Positions 36,018 to 48,231 of a stretch of 64,000 nucleotides of DNA are shown here, piece after piece (within the stretch, counting starts at the first letter, position 1; every line of letters begins with the position of its first letter). The notes below the pieces were generated by a model that made no database searches, was not told where the DNA came from, and saw only the letters and a program-made list of their open reading frames with translations. Origin of the DNA: Betaproteobacteria bacterium (GTDB lineage Bacteria > Pseudomonadota > Gammaproteobacteria > Burkholderiales > Rhodocyclaceae); NCBI GenBank assembly GCA_016703785.1, contig JADJBM010000008.1, forward strand, positions 192,947 to 256,946. Reading direction: 5' to 3'. The translations under genes and the position numbers were made by a program.

Positions 36018-36776
36018 TCAGCCCTTGAAGAAAAACTCCATCTTCACCCCGGCCAGCTCGATGACGTCGTGATCCTTCAACTCGCGCGGATGCGTATCCA
36101 GCGCCGTCCCGTTGACGACCGGGTAATTGGCGCCTTCGACATGCGTAATGAAGTAGCCGTGCGGCCGGCGCGTGATGACGGCCACCTGTACGCCCGGCTT
36201 GCCCAGTGTGGTGAGGTTCTTGGTCAATTCCAGTTCCTTGCCGGCGTTGGCGCCGGTCAATATCTGGATGACGCCTGTCGGCATGGCCTGGGCCGGCGCC
36301 GCGGCAGCCGGCGCGGCCGCCATGGACGGGGGTGCCAGGCCGGTCTGCGTGTCGACAGCCTTCATGCCGACCTGGGTGTCGATCATCGACGGAGTCTTGG
36401 CGGCCGCCTGCTCGGTCGTCTTCTTCATCAGGTCGGGGCGCAGCACCATCGTCTTCTCGAAGTCGGCGGCAGTCGTCTGCGAAGGCGTCTCGTTGATGTA
36501 CTTGAGCTTGTACTTGCCCAATTCGATGACGTCGTTGTTCTGCAGGAAGTGCTTCTTGATCGGCTGGCCGTTCACGTAGGTGCCGTTGGTGCTGTTCAGG
36601 TCCTCGAGGAACGAATCGTTGAGGATCGTCACAATCACCGAATGTTCGCCGCTGATGGCCAGATTGTCGATCTGGATATCATTGTGCGGCTTGCGCCCAA
36701 GTGTCGTCCGCTCCTTGGTGAGCGGAATTTCCTTGAGCACCAGGCCATCCATGCTGAGGATCAACTTAGCAGCCAT
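36018..36776 (-). CDS. FHA-domain phosphothreonine-binding protein
   Basis: A 252-residue protein. The N-terminal FHA domain (1-95) keeps the phosphopeptide-binding residues: Arg28 in LGRKPHND, Ser42 and His45 in ISGEHSV, and NSTNGTYVNG at 61-70. A flexible Thr/Ala-rich linker (100-180) contains FEKTMVLRPD with Thr109 and two DTQ-G repeats. The C-terminal 70 residues form a second FHA-like fold (VVNGTALDTHPRELKDHDVIEL) without the canonical Arg/Ser. Encoded with a Ser/Thr kinase and a PP2C phosphatase, it is the likely phosphorylation target or adaptor. Confidence 0.9.
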   Translation of the reverse strand: MAAKLILSMDGLVLKEIPLTKERTTLGRKPHNDIQIDNLAISGEHSVIVTILNDSFLEDLNSTNGTYVNGQPIKKHFLQNNDVIELGKYKLKYINETPSQTTAADFEKTMVLRPDLMKKTTEQAAAKTPSMIDTQVGMKAVDTQTGLAPPSMAAAPAAAAPAQAMPTGVIQILTGANAGKELELTKNLTTLGKPGVQVAVITRRPHGYFITHVEGANYPVVNGTALDTHPRELKDHDVIELAGVKMEFFFKG

Positions 36777-36796
36777 GTTGCTTCCTTCCCGTCAAA

Positions 36797-37621
36797 TCAC
36801 TTGAACCATTGCAGCAGTCGCGCCCACCAGCTGCGCGCCGCCGGATATTCGCGCGCAATGCGCACCAGTATTACCGAAACATTATCCCGCCCGCCGCTGT
36901 CGTTGGCGGTCTGGACCAGTTGCGTTGCCGCCAGGTCGAGATTGGCCGATAGCGCCTGCAGGGTCAGCGCAATCTCCTCGTCCTCGACCATGTCGTTGAG
37001 CCCGTCGGAGCATAGCAGGTAGACATCCCCCGGCATCGTATCGTAATCGCGGATTTCCGGCTCGACTGCCGGATCCACGCCCAAGGCGCGCGTCACCAGG
37101 TTCTTGTTCTGCGAATGGCGCGCTTCCTCGGCCGTAATCATGCCGCTGTCGATCTGCTCCTGCAACAGGGAGTGGTCGCGGGTAATTGCCTGGAATTCGT
37201 CGCCGCGCAGGCGGTAGAGCCGGGAATCGCCGATGTGCGCCACGGTCATCATGTTGTCGTAGAACAGGGCTACCACCAGCGTCGTGCCCATGCCGGCATA
37301 CTGGGGCTGGCTCTGCGCCGCCTGGTAGATCGCGGTATTGGCGCGCGCGATCTCGGCCTCGAGGACGCCATGGGAATGCAGCTTCCCGGCAGCATCCAAC
37401 TGGTGCGGGGCAATCTTCTGGAAGGCTTTCTCCAACTCGCTGCCCAGCAGCGTGGTGGCCATGCCGCTGGCCACCTCTCCGGCGTTGTATCCGCCCATCC
37501 CGTCGGCCAGAATGGCCATGCCCAGCGCGGCATTGTAGAAAACGGCGTCCTCGTTGTGCGAACGCACCATGCCCGGATCAGACCGGCTGACCATTTGCAG
37601 TGCCTGGCTGAGGTCAATCAT
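36797..37621 (-). CDS. PP2C-family Ser/Thr protein phosphatase
   Basis: A 274-residue PPM/PP2C phosphatase of the PrpC/Stp type. Metal-binding blocks are visible: RSHNEDAV (residues about 20-27), LADGMGGYNAGEVAS, LCSDGLNDMVEDEEI and GGRDNVSVILVRI. The length is standard for bacterial PP2C (about 240-260) with a short C-terminal extension. It is located between the kinase and FHA genes, so it most likely reverses phosphorylation by the CHASE2 kinase. Confidence 0.93.
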   Translation of the reverse strand: MIDLSQALQMVSRSDPGMVRSHNEDAVFYNAALGMAILADGMGGYNAGEVASGMATTLLGSELEKAFQKIAPHQLDAAGKLHSHGVLEAEIARANTAIYQAAQSQPQYAGMGTTLVVALFYDNMMTVAHIGDSRLYRLRGDEFQAITRDHSLLQEQIDSGMITAEEARHSQNKNLVTRALGVDPAVEPEIRDYDTMPGDVYLLCSDGLNDMVEDEEIALTLQALSANLDLAATQLVQTANDSGGRDNVSVILVRIAREYPAARSWWARLLQWFK

Positions 37622-37706
37622 CTTGCCTCCCGCCGGGGCATCCCAAGCGTGTCACGCGCCCCTGGGGGGGCGGCGAAGGAATGTGTGCGTGGGGATTCAT
37701 AGGCTC

Positions 37707-40286
37707 TCAAAGATTGAAATCAACCTGGGGGGAAGCCGCACCCCCGCCCGCGTTCAAGCCCATGCAGGCGCGCAAGTCGGCAGCCAGCTCTGCCCCGGTC
37801 TGGTAGCGCTGCGCATTGTCCTTGGCCAGCGCTTTGTCGATGATCGCCTCGAGGCACTCCGGCACTTGCGGGTTGAAGTCCCGGATGTGCGGATGCGCCT
37901 CGTTGGCGATCTTGAACATCAGCTGGGCCATCGAATCCCCCTCGAAGGGCAGCTTGCCGGACGCCATCTGGAACAGCATGACGCCAAGGGAGAACAGATC
38001 GGAACGGCCGTCGATCTTCTTGCCGGCCAGCTGTTCAGGCGACATGTAGCTCGGTGTGCCGAGCACCATGCCGGTCTTCGTCCTCGACGAGTCGGTAATG
38101 CGTGCAATGCCGAAATCGGTCACCTTGACAGAGTCGGATTCAGGTTCATACATGATGTTGGCGGGCTTGATGTCACGATGGACCACGCTGTTCTGGTGGG
38201 CATACGAGAGCGCATCGGCGACACGGGCCGCGATGTCCATCACCTTCGCGATGGGCATCAGGTTGCCGGTCTTAGTGTAGGGCACCAGATCCTTGCCTTT
38301 GAGAAATTCCATGGCGATATAGGCCAGGTCGTGCTCCTCGCCGGCATCGAAAATCGTCACGATGTTCGGGTGGTTCAGGCGACCGGCGGTCTCGGCTTCG
38401 CGGAAGAAACGTTCTTTCACATCCTTGAGTTCGTCTTCCTCGAACTCCTGGGACAGGGCCATGGTCTTGATGGCGACGACGCGGTTGATCTTCGGATCGC
38501 GCCCGAGGTACACAACGCCCATGGCGCCCTTGCCGAGTTCCTTCTCGACCTGGTAGCGGCCGAGCATGGGCTTCTCGACCTGCCCACCCTCGAGGATCAT
38601 CGTGCCCTGCGCGGTCGAGCGCCCACCGCCGAGGATGACCGTCTCCGACATGGCCTTGGCGCGGCTGAGCTTCTGCTCCAGGTCACGGAATTTCGGGTTG
38701 AATTCGGCCATGTAGCGGAACACCGACTCCGCCTTGTTGAACTGGCGCTTGCGCTCGAAATCCAGCGCCAGGTTGTAGAGGTTTTCCATCACCGCATTGT
38801 CGAGGGGACACTTGCGGAACTTGTCGAAGGCCATGTCGAGCTGGCCCTGGCCCTGGAAGGCCAGGCCCAGCATGCGGTTGGATTCGGCCGAATCCGCCTC
38901 CGATTTCTCCTTCCCCCGTTCGGTGACGAGAAAGCGTTTGGTGGTGAGCAACAAATGGCCGAGCAGCAGCAGGGTGGCCGGCACCATCAGCTGCAGCCAC
39001 ATCAGCTGGGCGGTCATCAGCACAAAGTGCGCCGCGATCAGGACGACGAACAGGCCGGCTGTCACACCCGCGCCCATGCCAGCCTTGAGGCGCGGCAGCA
39101 ACGCGATCAGATAAGCCGCCACAAGCAGGAACGCCAGTCGCTCGACCACCCAACCCCAGGTTGGCACCACGAAGAAATGCTCCTGCAGGATGCTCGATAT
39201 CGTGTGGGCCTGCATCAGCACGGCCGGCATGGCCGGCGATACCGGCGTGACGAAAATGCTGCCGACGCCGGCCGCAGTCGGGCCGATCAGGACGATCTTG
39301 TCCTTGTACTTGTCCAGCGGAATCTTGCCGCTCGTCACGTCGAAGAACGAATCCACCTGAAAGGCCGGCCTGCCGTCCCGGTCCTTGTAGAAGAAGGTGT
39401 TCATCTGCATGACCGGATCGGTGCCGATCTTCAGGTTACCCAGGCTTACCGTGTCGCCCAGCCTGACTTTGATGTCGGCCACGCCCAGATTCAGGCTCTT
39501 CGCTGCGATCATCAGGGACAGCGCGGGATAAATCTCGTTGAAATGGGCCAGCACCAGCGGCTCGGTGCGAATGCCGCCATCGACGTCAGGGTTGACATTG
39601 AGATGCCCGATGGCCGACGCGCCAATCCCGAGCACTTCCACGAGCGGCACCTCGACGTCTGAGGTAAGCAGCGGTATGTCCTCGCTTTTCTCCACCTGGG
39701 TAATGGCGTTCTTCTTGATGAAGTCGGGCAGCGGCCGGTCCGGCCGGCCGCGCGGCTCTCCCAGCCGAAAAAGCATCGGCAGGACGACATTGCCCGCCTT
39801 GGCAATGGACTCACCCAAACGTCGGTCGGAGTTGAGCTTCTGTTCGGCCTCTGCCAGCACGGGCCCGAATTGGCCCAGCGGCGGCGGCTGGGCGGCAAGC
39901 GACTCCGCCCCACCGGCAAGGGGTGCACCTCCGGCCTGGCCGTAGAGCTCGATCAGCTTGTTGATATAGGCGAGCCCCGGATCGATCTGTGGCTCGGAAA
40001 AGAAAATGGTGGAGGCGATGACCTTGGCTTTGGCTGCAGCCAGCCCGTCGATCATCTTTGCATGCACTTCACGCGACCAGGGCCAGCGGCCGAGGTTGTC
40101 GATGCTCTGCTTGTCGATGGCGATGACGGCGATCTTGCTGCTCGGTTCGCGCGTGATGGCGCCGACGCCGAGATCGTAGGCCTTGCGCTCCAGGCTCTGC
40201 AGCAGTTCGCCGCCGCCCGCAAAGAGCATGACCAGGCTTACGACGACGCCTATGAACCAGTCGGTTTTCCAAAAACTCTTCGACAC
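37707..40286 (-). CDS. CHASE2-domain Ser/Thr protein kinase
   Basis: An 859-residue transmembrane kinase. One N-terminal helix (11-24), an extracytoplasmic CHASE2 sensor (about 30-375, GRWPWSRE at 67-74, DGGIRTEPL), three helices (about 380-448), a helical TPR-like linker (465-545) and a C-terminal kinase (578-840). The kinase has GKGAMGVVYLG, Lys607 (AIKTM), HRDIKPAN (703-710), DFG (724-726) and GTPSYMSPEQ. The GTG at 40286 is preferred, with AGGAGAGG about 10 bases upstream; an ATG at 40343 is an alternative. Two TVIL/TMIL threonine motifs lie just before the kinase domain. It heads the signalling operon. Confidence 0.92.
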   Translation of the reverse strand: MSKSFWKTDWFIGVVVSLVMLFAGGGELLQSLERKAYDLGVGAITREPSSKIAVIAIDKQSIDNLGRWPWSREVHAKMIDGLAAAKAKVIASTIFFSEPQIDPGLAYINKLIELYGQAGGAPLAGGAESLAAQPPPLGQFGPVLAEAEQKLNSDRRLGESIAKAGNVVLPMLFRLGEPRGRPDRPLPDFIKKNAITQVEKSEDIPLLTSDVEVPLVEVLGIGASAIGHLNVNPDVDGGIRTEPLVLAHFNEIYPALSLMIAAKSLNLGVADIKVRLGDTVSLGNLKIGTDPVMQMNTFFYKDRDGRPAFQVDSFFDVTSGKIPLDKYKDKIVLIGPTAAGVGSIFVTPVSPAMPAVLMQAHTISSILQEHFFVVPTWGWVVERLAFLLVAAYLIALLPRLKAGMGAGVTAGLFVVLIAAHFVLMTAQLMWLQLMVPATLLLLGHLLLTTKRFLVTERGKEKSEADSAESNRMLGLAFQGQGQLDMAFDKFRKCPLDNAVMENLYNLALDFERKRQFNKAESVFRYMAEFNPKFRDLEQKLSRAKAMSETVILGGGRSTAQGTMILEGGQVEKPMLGRYQVEKELGKGAMGVVYLGRDPKINRVVAIKTMALSQEFEEDELKDVKERFFREAETAGRLNHPNIVTIFDAGEEHDLAYIAMEFLKGKDLVPYTKTGNLMPIAKVMDIAARVADALSYAHQNSVVHRDIKPANIMYEPESDSVKVTDFGIARITDSSRTKTGMVLGTPSYMSPEQLAGKKIDGRSDLFSLGVMLFQMASGKLPFEGDSMAQLMFKIANEAHPHIRDFNPQVPECLEAIIDKALAKDNAQRYQTGAELAADLRACMGLNAGGGAASPQVDFNL

Positions 40287-40451
40287 GCCGCGCTGTCCTC
40301 TCCTGCTGAATATTGTCTTTATTGGAGAAGCTGTCGCGCACACGCTGATGGTTCACCCGCCCAGCACTTTGCGCACGACTTCATTTAAAGCTGCAGGCAG
40401 GCCATCCTCGGAACCCTACCAACCTGCGTAGAAACAGCAATTTAATCGTAA

Positions 40452-40480
40452 TTCTTACAGGCAAACATGAAGTCAGTCAA
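40452..40480 (-). promoter_or_regulatory. Candidate sigma-70 promoter of the signalling operon
   Basis: On the minus strand TTGACT (40475-40480) and TAAGAA (40452-40457) are separated by 17 bases, a good -35/-10 pair. It lies in the 320-base gap between the kinase gene and sucD, about 160 bases before the GTG start. Apart from this and the sucD terminator the gap shows only a small GCCCG/CGGGC hairpin at 40533-40546. Confidence 0.45.
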
Positions 40481-40554
40481 ATATTTCTCAGCCAGATACG
40501 AAGGATAAAGCATCCGGCTGGTTTAGCCGCTAGCCCGATAGCGGGCACCCTCAA

Positions 40555-40588
40555 ACGACAACGCCACCCTGATGGGTGGCGCTGTCGT
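40555..40588 (-). terminator. Terminator-like hairpin after sucCD
   Basis: A 15-bp stem with one G-T-type mismatch position (ACGACAACGCCACCC at 40555-40569 against 40574-40588) and a 4-base loop, starting 18 bases after the sucD stop. The following T-run on the minus strand is weak (TT), so termination may be partial. Confidence 0.7.
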
Positions 40589-40606
40589 GAATACTCCATG
40601 CGAAGA

Positions 40607-41494
40607 TTAGATCACCGACTTCAACAGCTTGCCCATCTCGGCCGGATTTTTCGTAGTCCTGATGCCGCAGGCTTCCATGACGGCCAGTTTCTCCTGTGCC
40701 GTGCCCTTGCCGCCGGAAATGATGGCACCGGCGTGCCCCATGCGCTTGCCCGCCGGTGCAGTGACGCCGGCGATGAATCCCACGACCGGCTTCTTGTTCC
40801 GGCACTCCTTGGCATACCACTCGGCGGCCGCCTCTTCATCTGAACCGCCGATCTCGCCAATCATGATGACGGCGTCGGTATCCGGATCGTTCATGAACAA
40901 TTCCAGCACGTCCTTGTGCTTGAGCCCATTCACCGGGTCGCCGCCGATGCCCACGGCCGTCGACTGACCCAGTCCCAAGTCGGAGAGCTGCCCCACTGCT
41001 TCATAGGTCAGGGTGCCGGAGCGCGACACCACGCCGATGCGGCCCTTCATGTGGATGTGGCCGGGCATGATGCCGATCTTGATTTCGTCCGGCGTGATGA
41101 TGCCGGGGCAGTTGGGGCCGCACAGGACGGTTTTAGAGCCGGCCTTGCGCATCTTCTCCTTCACCTCGACCATGTCGCGCGCCGGGATGCCCTCGGTGAT
41201 GCAAATGACGAGATCGAGTTCGGCTTCGACAGCCTCCCAGATCGCTGCCGCCGCAAATGGCGGCGGCACGTAGACGACCGAAGCATTGACGCCCGTCTGC
41301 TTCCTGGCTTCCTTGACGGAGGCAAAGATCGGAATGCCCTCGTAGGATTCCCCCGGTTTCTTCGGGTTCACGCCCGCCACGAAGCAGTTCGCCCCGTTGG
41401 CGTACTCCTTGCACATCTTGGTGTGGAACTGGCCGGTCTTGCCGGTAATGCCCTGCGTGACGACCCGGGTATCCTTGTTGATAAGGATGCTCAT
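40607..41494 (-). CDS. sucD: Succinate-CoA ligase alpha subunit
   Basis: A 295-residue SucD. It starts MSILINKDTRVVTQGITGKTG, binds CoA through the N-terminal Rossmann domain, and carries the phospho-histidine loop region GHAGAIISGGKGTAQEK near residue 245, where the His is phosphorylated. NCPGIITPDEIKIGIMPGHI and GIGGDPVNGLKH are family signatures. It makes succinyl-CoA/ATP interconversion in the TCA cycle with SucC, whose gene lies 20 bases upstream. Confidence 0.97.
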   Translation of the reverse strand: MSILINKDTRVVTQGITGKTGQFHTKMCKEYANGANCFVAGVNPKKPGESYEGIPIFASVKEARKQTGVNASVVYVPPPFAAAAIWEAVEAELDLVICITEGIPARDMVEVKEKMRKAGSKTVLCGPNCPGIITPDEIKIGIMPGHIHMKGRIGVVSRSGTLTYEAVGQLSDLGLGQSTAVGIGGDPVNGLKHKDVLELFMNDPDTDAVIMIGEIGGSDEEAAAEWYAKECRNKKPVVGFIAGVTAPAGKRMGHAGAIISGGKGTAQEKLAVMEACGIRTTKNPAEMGKLLKSVI

Positions 41495-41514
41495 TCTGGT
41501 TTCCTTCCTTTTCC

Positions 41515-42681
<1,167 letters not shown>

Positions 42682-42785
42682 GCTTGGTCCTTGCTGATTG
42701 AATCTGAAGATGGAACAACGGAAAGGCGAGAGAGCACATTAAAGCGCACGACCTTTCGGAGAAACGCGATAGGTTTCATGGAGCT

Positions 42786-42808
42786 GGTCATAATATCACA
42801 TTATGACC
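42786..42808. promoter_or_regulatory. 9-bp inverted repeat upstream of sucC
   Basis: GGTCATAAT at 42786-42794 and ATTATGACC at 42800-42808, a perfect inverted repeat with spacer ATCAC. It lies between paaY and sucC, about 105 bases upstream of the sucC start. It is AT-rich against a GC-rich background and could be an operator for sucCD or part of the paaY end. Confidence 0.45.
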
Positions 42809-42840
42809 CCTCTCCAGAGGGAGAACAGGCGTCCGGGCGA

Positions 42841-43479
42841 CTATTCGGGCTTGATTTCCGGTTCCATCCCGGCCCATTCCGCCTTGGCTTCGATCAGCGG
42901 CTTGATGTCGGGCAGGAGGATGCGCTTGCGATCCGCTTCGACTTCCGTCAGGGCGACGGTTTCGGTCATGGTCGCCAGGGACCGGCGCGCAAGATGCTGG
43001 TACAGAACGGTGCCCTCGTGCTTCCAGGCCATTTCCTGTTCGGAAAGTTGGCGAACCACTTTTGCCGGCATCCCCGCCACGAGGCTCTTGGCCGGCACGG
43101 CCATGCCGGCCTTGACGAAGGCCATGGCCGCCACGATGGAAGACTCCCCCACCTCGGCCTTGTCCATCACTACCGCATTCATGCCAACCAGCGCATTCTT
43201 TCCTATGCGACAGCAGTGCAGCACCGCGCCATGGCCGATATGCCCGTTCTCCTCGACCACGGTATCGCGTTCGGGGAATCCATGTACGATGCAGCAATCC
43301 TGAATGTTCACGCCGCGTTCGATGCGGATGCGCCCGAAATCCCCGCGCAGGCAGGCACTCGGACCGATGTAGCAATCCGGCCCGATGATGACGTCTCCTA
43401 TAAGGGTTGCCGACGGATGGACGTAGGTCGAGGGATGGACGACTGGCGTAACCCCCTCTATCGAAAAGACTTTAACCAT
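42841..43479 (-). CDS. paaY: Gamma-carbonic-anhydrase-like thioesterase PaaY
   Basis: A 212-residue left-handed beta-helix protein. Hexapeptide repeats run through residues 15-150 (VVHPSTYVHPSATLIGDVIIGPDCYIGP, broken into hexads), with metal-site histidines in IVHGFPERD and GHIGHGAVLHCC. PaaY proteins hydrolyse dead-end CoA thioesters in phenylacetate catabolism. The C-terminal 50 residues are helical. It diverges from paaG across a 135-base gap that must hold both promoters; an ACGTACGT run near 43510 is the only obvious symmetric element there. Confidence 0.85.
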   Translation of the reverse strand: MVKVFSIEGVTPVVHPSTYVHPSATLIGDVIIGPDCYIGPSACLRGDFGRIRIERGVNIQDCCIVHGFPERDTVVEENGHIGHGAVLHCCRIGKNALVGMNAVVMDKAEVGESSIVAAMAFVKAGMAVPAKSLVAGMPAKVVRQLSEQEMAWKHEGTVLYQHLARRSLATMTETVALTEVEADRKRILLPDIKPLIEAKAEWAGMEPEIKPE

Positions 43480-43614
43480 TGAACGCCCTCAGGCAGAATG
43501 ATGCATGTTGTACGTACGTTCTGAATTATGTAGCATGTCGGCTGCGAAGTAAAATGATACCGATGACTTCGCCTCAATCATGATTTCTGTATCTAAATAA
43601 CGGCCCTGGGCAGT

Positions 43615-44397
43615 ATGGATTGCATTCTCTACCAGTTCGGCGACGGTGTCGCGCGCATCACGCTGAACCGCCCTGAAAAAATGAACAGCCTGAATGCGGC
43701 GATGCATGGCGAATTTCGCCAGGCCATCGAACGCACACTGGCGGACGACGCCCGCGCCCTGATCCTGACGGGAGCCGGTCGTGCCTTCTGCACCGGGCAG
43801 GACCTGGCCGAGCGGGTCACCCCGCCCGGCTCACCGCCGCCCGACCTGGCGCTTTCCATCGAGACCCATTACAAGCCCCTGGTGCTGGCCCTGCGCGCCC
43901 TGCCCATTCCCGTCATTGCAGCGGTCAACGGCGCCGCGGCGGGCGCCGGCGCCAGCCTGGCACTGGCCTGCGACATCGTCCTGGCGGTGCGGTCCGCCTT
44001 TTTCATCCAGGCCTTCAGCAAGCTTGGGCTGGCGCCGGACTGCGGCGGCAGCTACTTCCTGCCGCGGCTGGCCGGTTCCGCACGCGCCATGGGCCTGGCG
44101 CTGACCGCCGAGAAACTCTCGGCCGAGCAGGCCGCTGCCTGGGGCGTGATCTGGCAATGCGTGGATGACGACCGGCTGATGCCCGAAGCCGAGGCGCTTG
44201 CCGAACGCTTCGCGCAAGGCCCGCCGCTCGCCTACGCCGCCATCAAGCGCACGCTCTACGCCTCCCCGCACAACACGCTGGAGCAGCAACTCGACCTGGA
44301 ACGCGACACCCAGGGCGCGCTCGGGCGCAGCGAGGATTACCGCGAGGGCGTCACTGCCTTCATGGAGAAGCGCCCGGCCGTCTTCCGGGGCAAGTAA
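43615..44397 (+). CDS. paaG: 1,2-epoxyphenylacetyl-CoA isomerase (PaaG-like)
   Basis: A 260-residue crotonase-fold protein. The oxyanion-hole segments are GRAFCTGQDLAER and NGAAAGAGASLALACD, and LGLAPDCGGSYFLPRLAG carries the Asp that in PaaG replaces the usual second Glu, which identifies the isomerase. It converts ring-1,2-epoxyphenylacetyl-CoA to the oxepin in the aerobic phenylacetate pathway. The next gene starts 9 bases after its stop. Confidence 0.9.
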   Translation: MDCILYQFGDGVARITLNRPEKMNSLNAAMHGEFRQAIERTLADDARALILTGAGRAFCTGQDLAERVTPPGSPPPDLALSIETHYKPLVLALRALPIPVIAAVNGAAAGAGASLALACDIVLAVRSAFFIQAFSKLGLAPDCGGSYFLPRLAGSARAMGLALTAEKLSAEQAAAWGVIWQCVDDDRLMPEAEALAERFAQGPPLAYAAIKRTLYASPHNTLEQQLDLERDTQGALGRSEDYREGVTAFMEKRPAVFRGK

Positions 44398-44406
44398 ACT
44401 TAAATC

Positions 44407-44862
44407 ATGAGCCCATCCAAGAAAGCCCAGGAACTGGCCGAAGCCGTTGGCCGCGAAATGTACCGCGGCGACCGCACCTCGCAGTTCCTGCGCATCGCCC
44501 TGGACGAAATCCGCCCCGGCTATGCGCGGATGTCGCTGACCATCACCGACGACATGGTCAATGGCCACGGCATGTGCCACGGTGGCTTCATCTTCACGCT
44601 TGCTGATTCGGCCTTCGCCTATTCCTGCAACAGTCACAACCACAACGCCGTCGCCTCCGGCTGCACGATTGAATACCTGGCCCCAGCCCATGTCGGGGAC
44701 GTGCTCACCGCCACTGCCGAAGAACGCGCGCTCGCCGGCCGCAGCGGCATCTACGACATCGAGGTCAGCAACCAGGCCGGCAAGCGCATCGCGCTGTTCC
44801 GCGGCAAATCCCACCGCATCCAGGGCGAGCTGGTCAAAGAGCTCTTAACTGAGGAGGTTGAG
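44407..44862 (+). CDS. paaI: PaaI-like acyl-CoA thioesterase, reading in frame into paaJ
   Basis: A 152-codon hotdog-fold domain. NGHGMCHGGFIFTLADSAFAYSCNS carries the catalytic Asp (broken here into NGHGMCHGG and FTLADSAFAYS), and IEYLAPAHVGDVLTATAEE and ALFRGKSHRIQGE complete the PaaI pattern. PaaI rescues CoA from dead-end hydroxyphenylacetyl-CoA. There is no stop codon before the thiolase: the frame runs on through KELLTEEVE into the next protein, giving a predicted 553-residue fusion. Both other frames stop right there (TAA and TGA within TTAACTGA), so a one-base sequence error would give two normal proteins. Confidence 0.8.
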
Positions 44863-46068
<1,206 letters not shown>

Positions 46069-46119
46069 GGAATTGAACGGGAGAGCATCAAACCGCAAGG
46101 CAATGAGGAGGAGACAGTC

Positions 46120-47433
<1,314 letters not shown>

Positions 47434-47452
47434 TCTGAAGCCCGGTCGGGTG

Positions 47453-48197
47453 ATGTCATTCAAGGACCATTTCTCGGCCCAGGCGACGGACTACGCCCGC
47501 TTCCGCCCGGACTATCCGGCCGGACTGTTCGCCTGGCTGGCCGGCATCGCGCCGATGCGCGACACTGCCTGGGATTGCGGCACCGGCAGCGGCCAGGCCG
47601 CGGTGGGGCTGGCCGCCCATTTCCGGCATGTCATCGCCACCGATCCGAGCCGGCGACAGCTCGACCATGCCGAGCCCCATCCGCGGGTCGAATACCGCCA
47701 GGCTTCCGCAGAAGTCAGTCTCCTCGATACGGCGAGCGTCGACCTGGTCACGGTGGCCCAGGCCATCCACTGGTTCGAGCTGGAGAAGTTCTACGCCGAA
47801 GCGAAGCGCGTGCTGAAGCCGGGCGGGGTCATCGCCGCATGGACCTACACCCTGCTCGATGTCGAGGCGGGCATCGACGAACTTCTGACCGATTTCTACA
47901 GGAACGTGGTCGGCCGCTACTGGCCGCCCGAGCGCAGGATGGTCGACGACCGCTACCGCTCGCTGCCCTTCCCCTTCGAGCCTCTTCAGCCGCCGGCCTT
48001 CGAGATCCGCACGGAATGGTCGCGCGACGACCTGCTCGGCTACCTCGGCACCTGGTCGGCCACCCAGGCCTACATCCAGGCGAAGGGCATCGACCCGCTC
48101 GCGGACTTCGGCCGGCGCCTGCTGCCGCTGTGGCCCGACCCGTTGCAGAAAAAAGCTCCTGCGCTGGCCGCTGCATCTGCGCGTCGGCCGGGCATAG
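47453..48197 (+). CDS. SAM-dependent methyltransferase (one frameshift near the 3' end)
   Basis: A class I methyltransferase of the trans-aconitate/UbiE-like group. FSAQATDYARFRPDYP starts it, WDCGTGSGQAAVGLA is motif I, and VAQAIHWFELEKFYAEAKRVLKPGG the post-I block. The frame breaks at a run of six A near 48149-48154. With five A the protein continues QKKLLRWPLHLRVGRA and stops at 48197, giving 247 residues, the normal family length. This looks like a homopolymer error. The substrate is unknown. Confidence 0.75.
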
Positions 48198-48231
48198 CTG
48201 GGAGAAAGTCAGCCTGCGCAGTACGGCGCAG

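Noticed and set aside
37554..39662. A 702-codon open frame on the plus strand
   Set aside because: Exact antisense of the CHASE2 kinase gene, which has all kinase motifs; composition is that of a shadow.
43480..43614. A PaaR operator in the paaY/paaG gap
   Set aside because: Only a short ACGTACGT run is present; it does not match an operator I can name, so no site is claimed.
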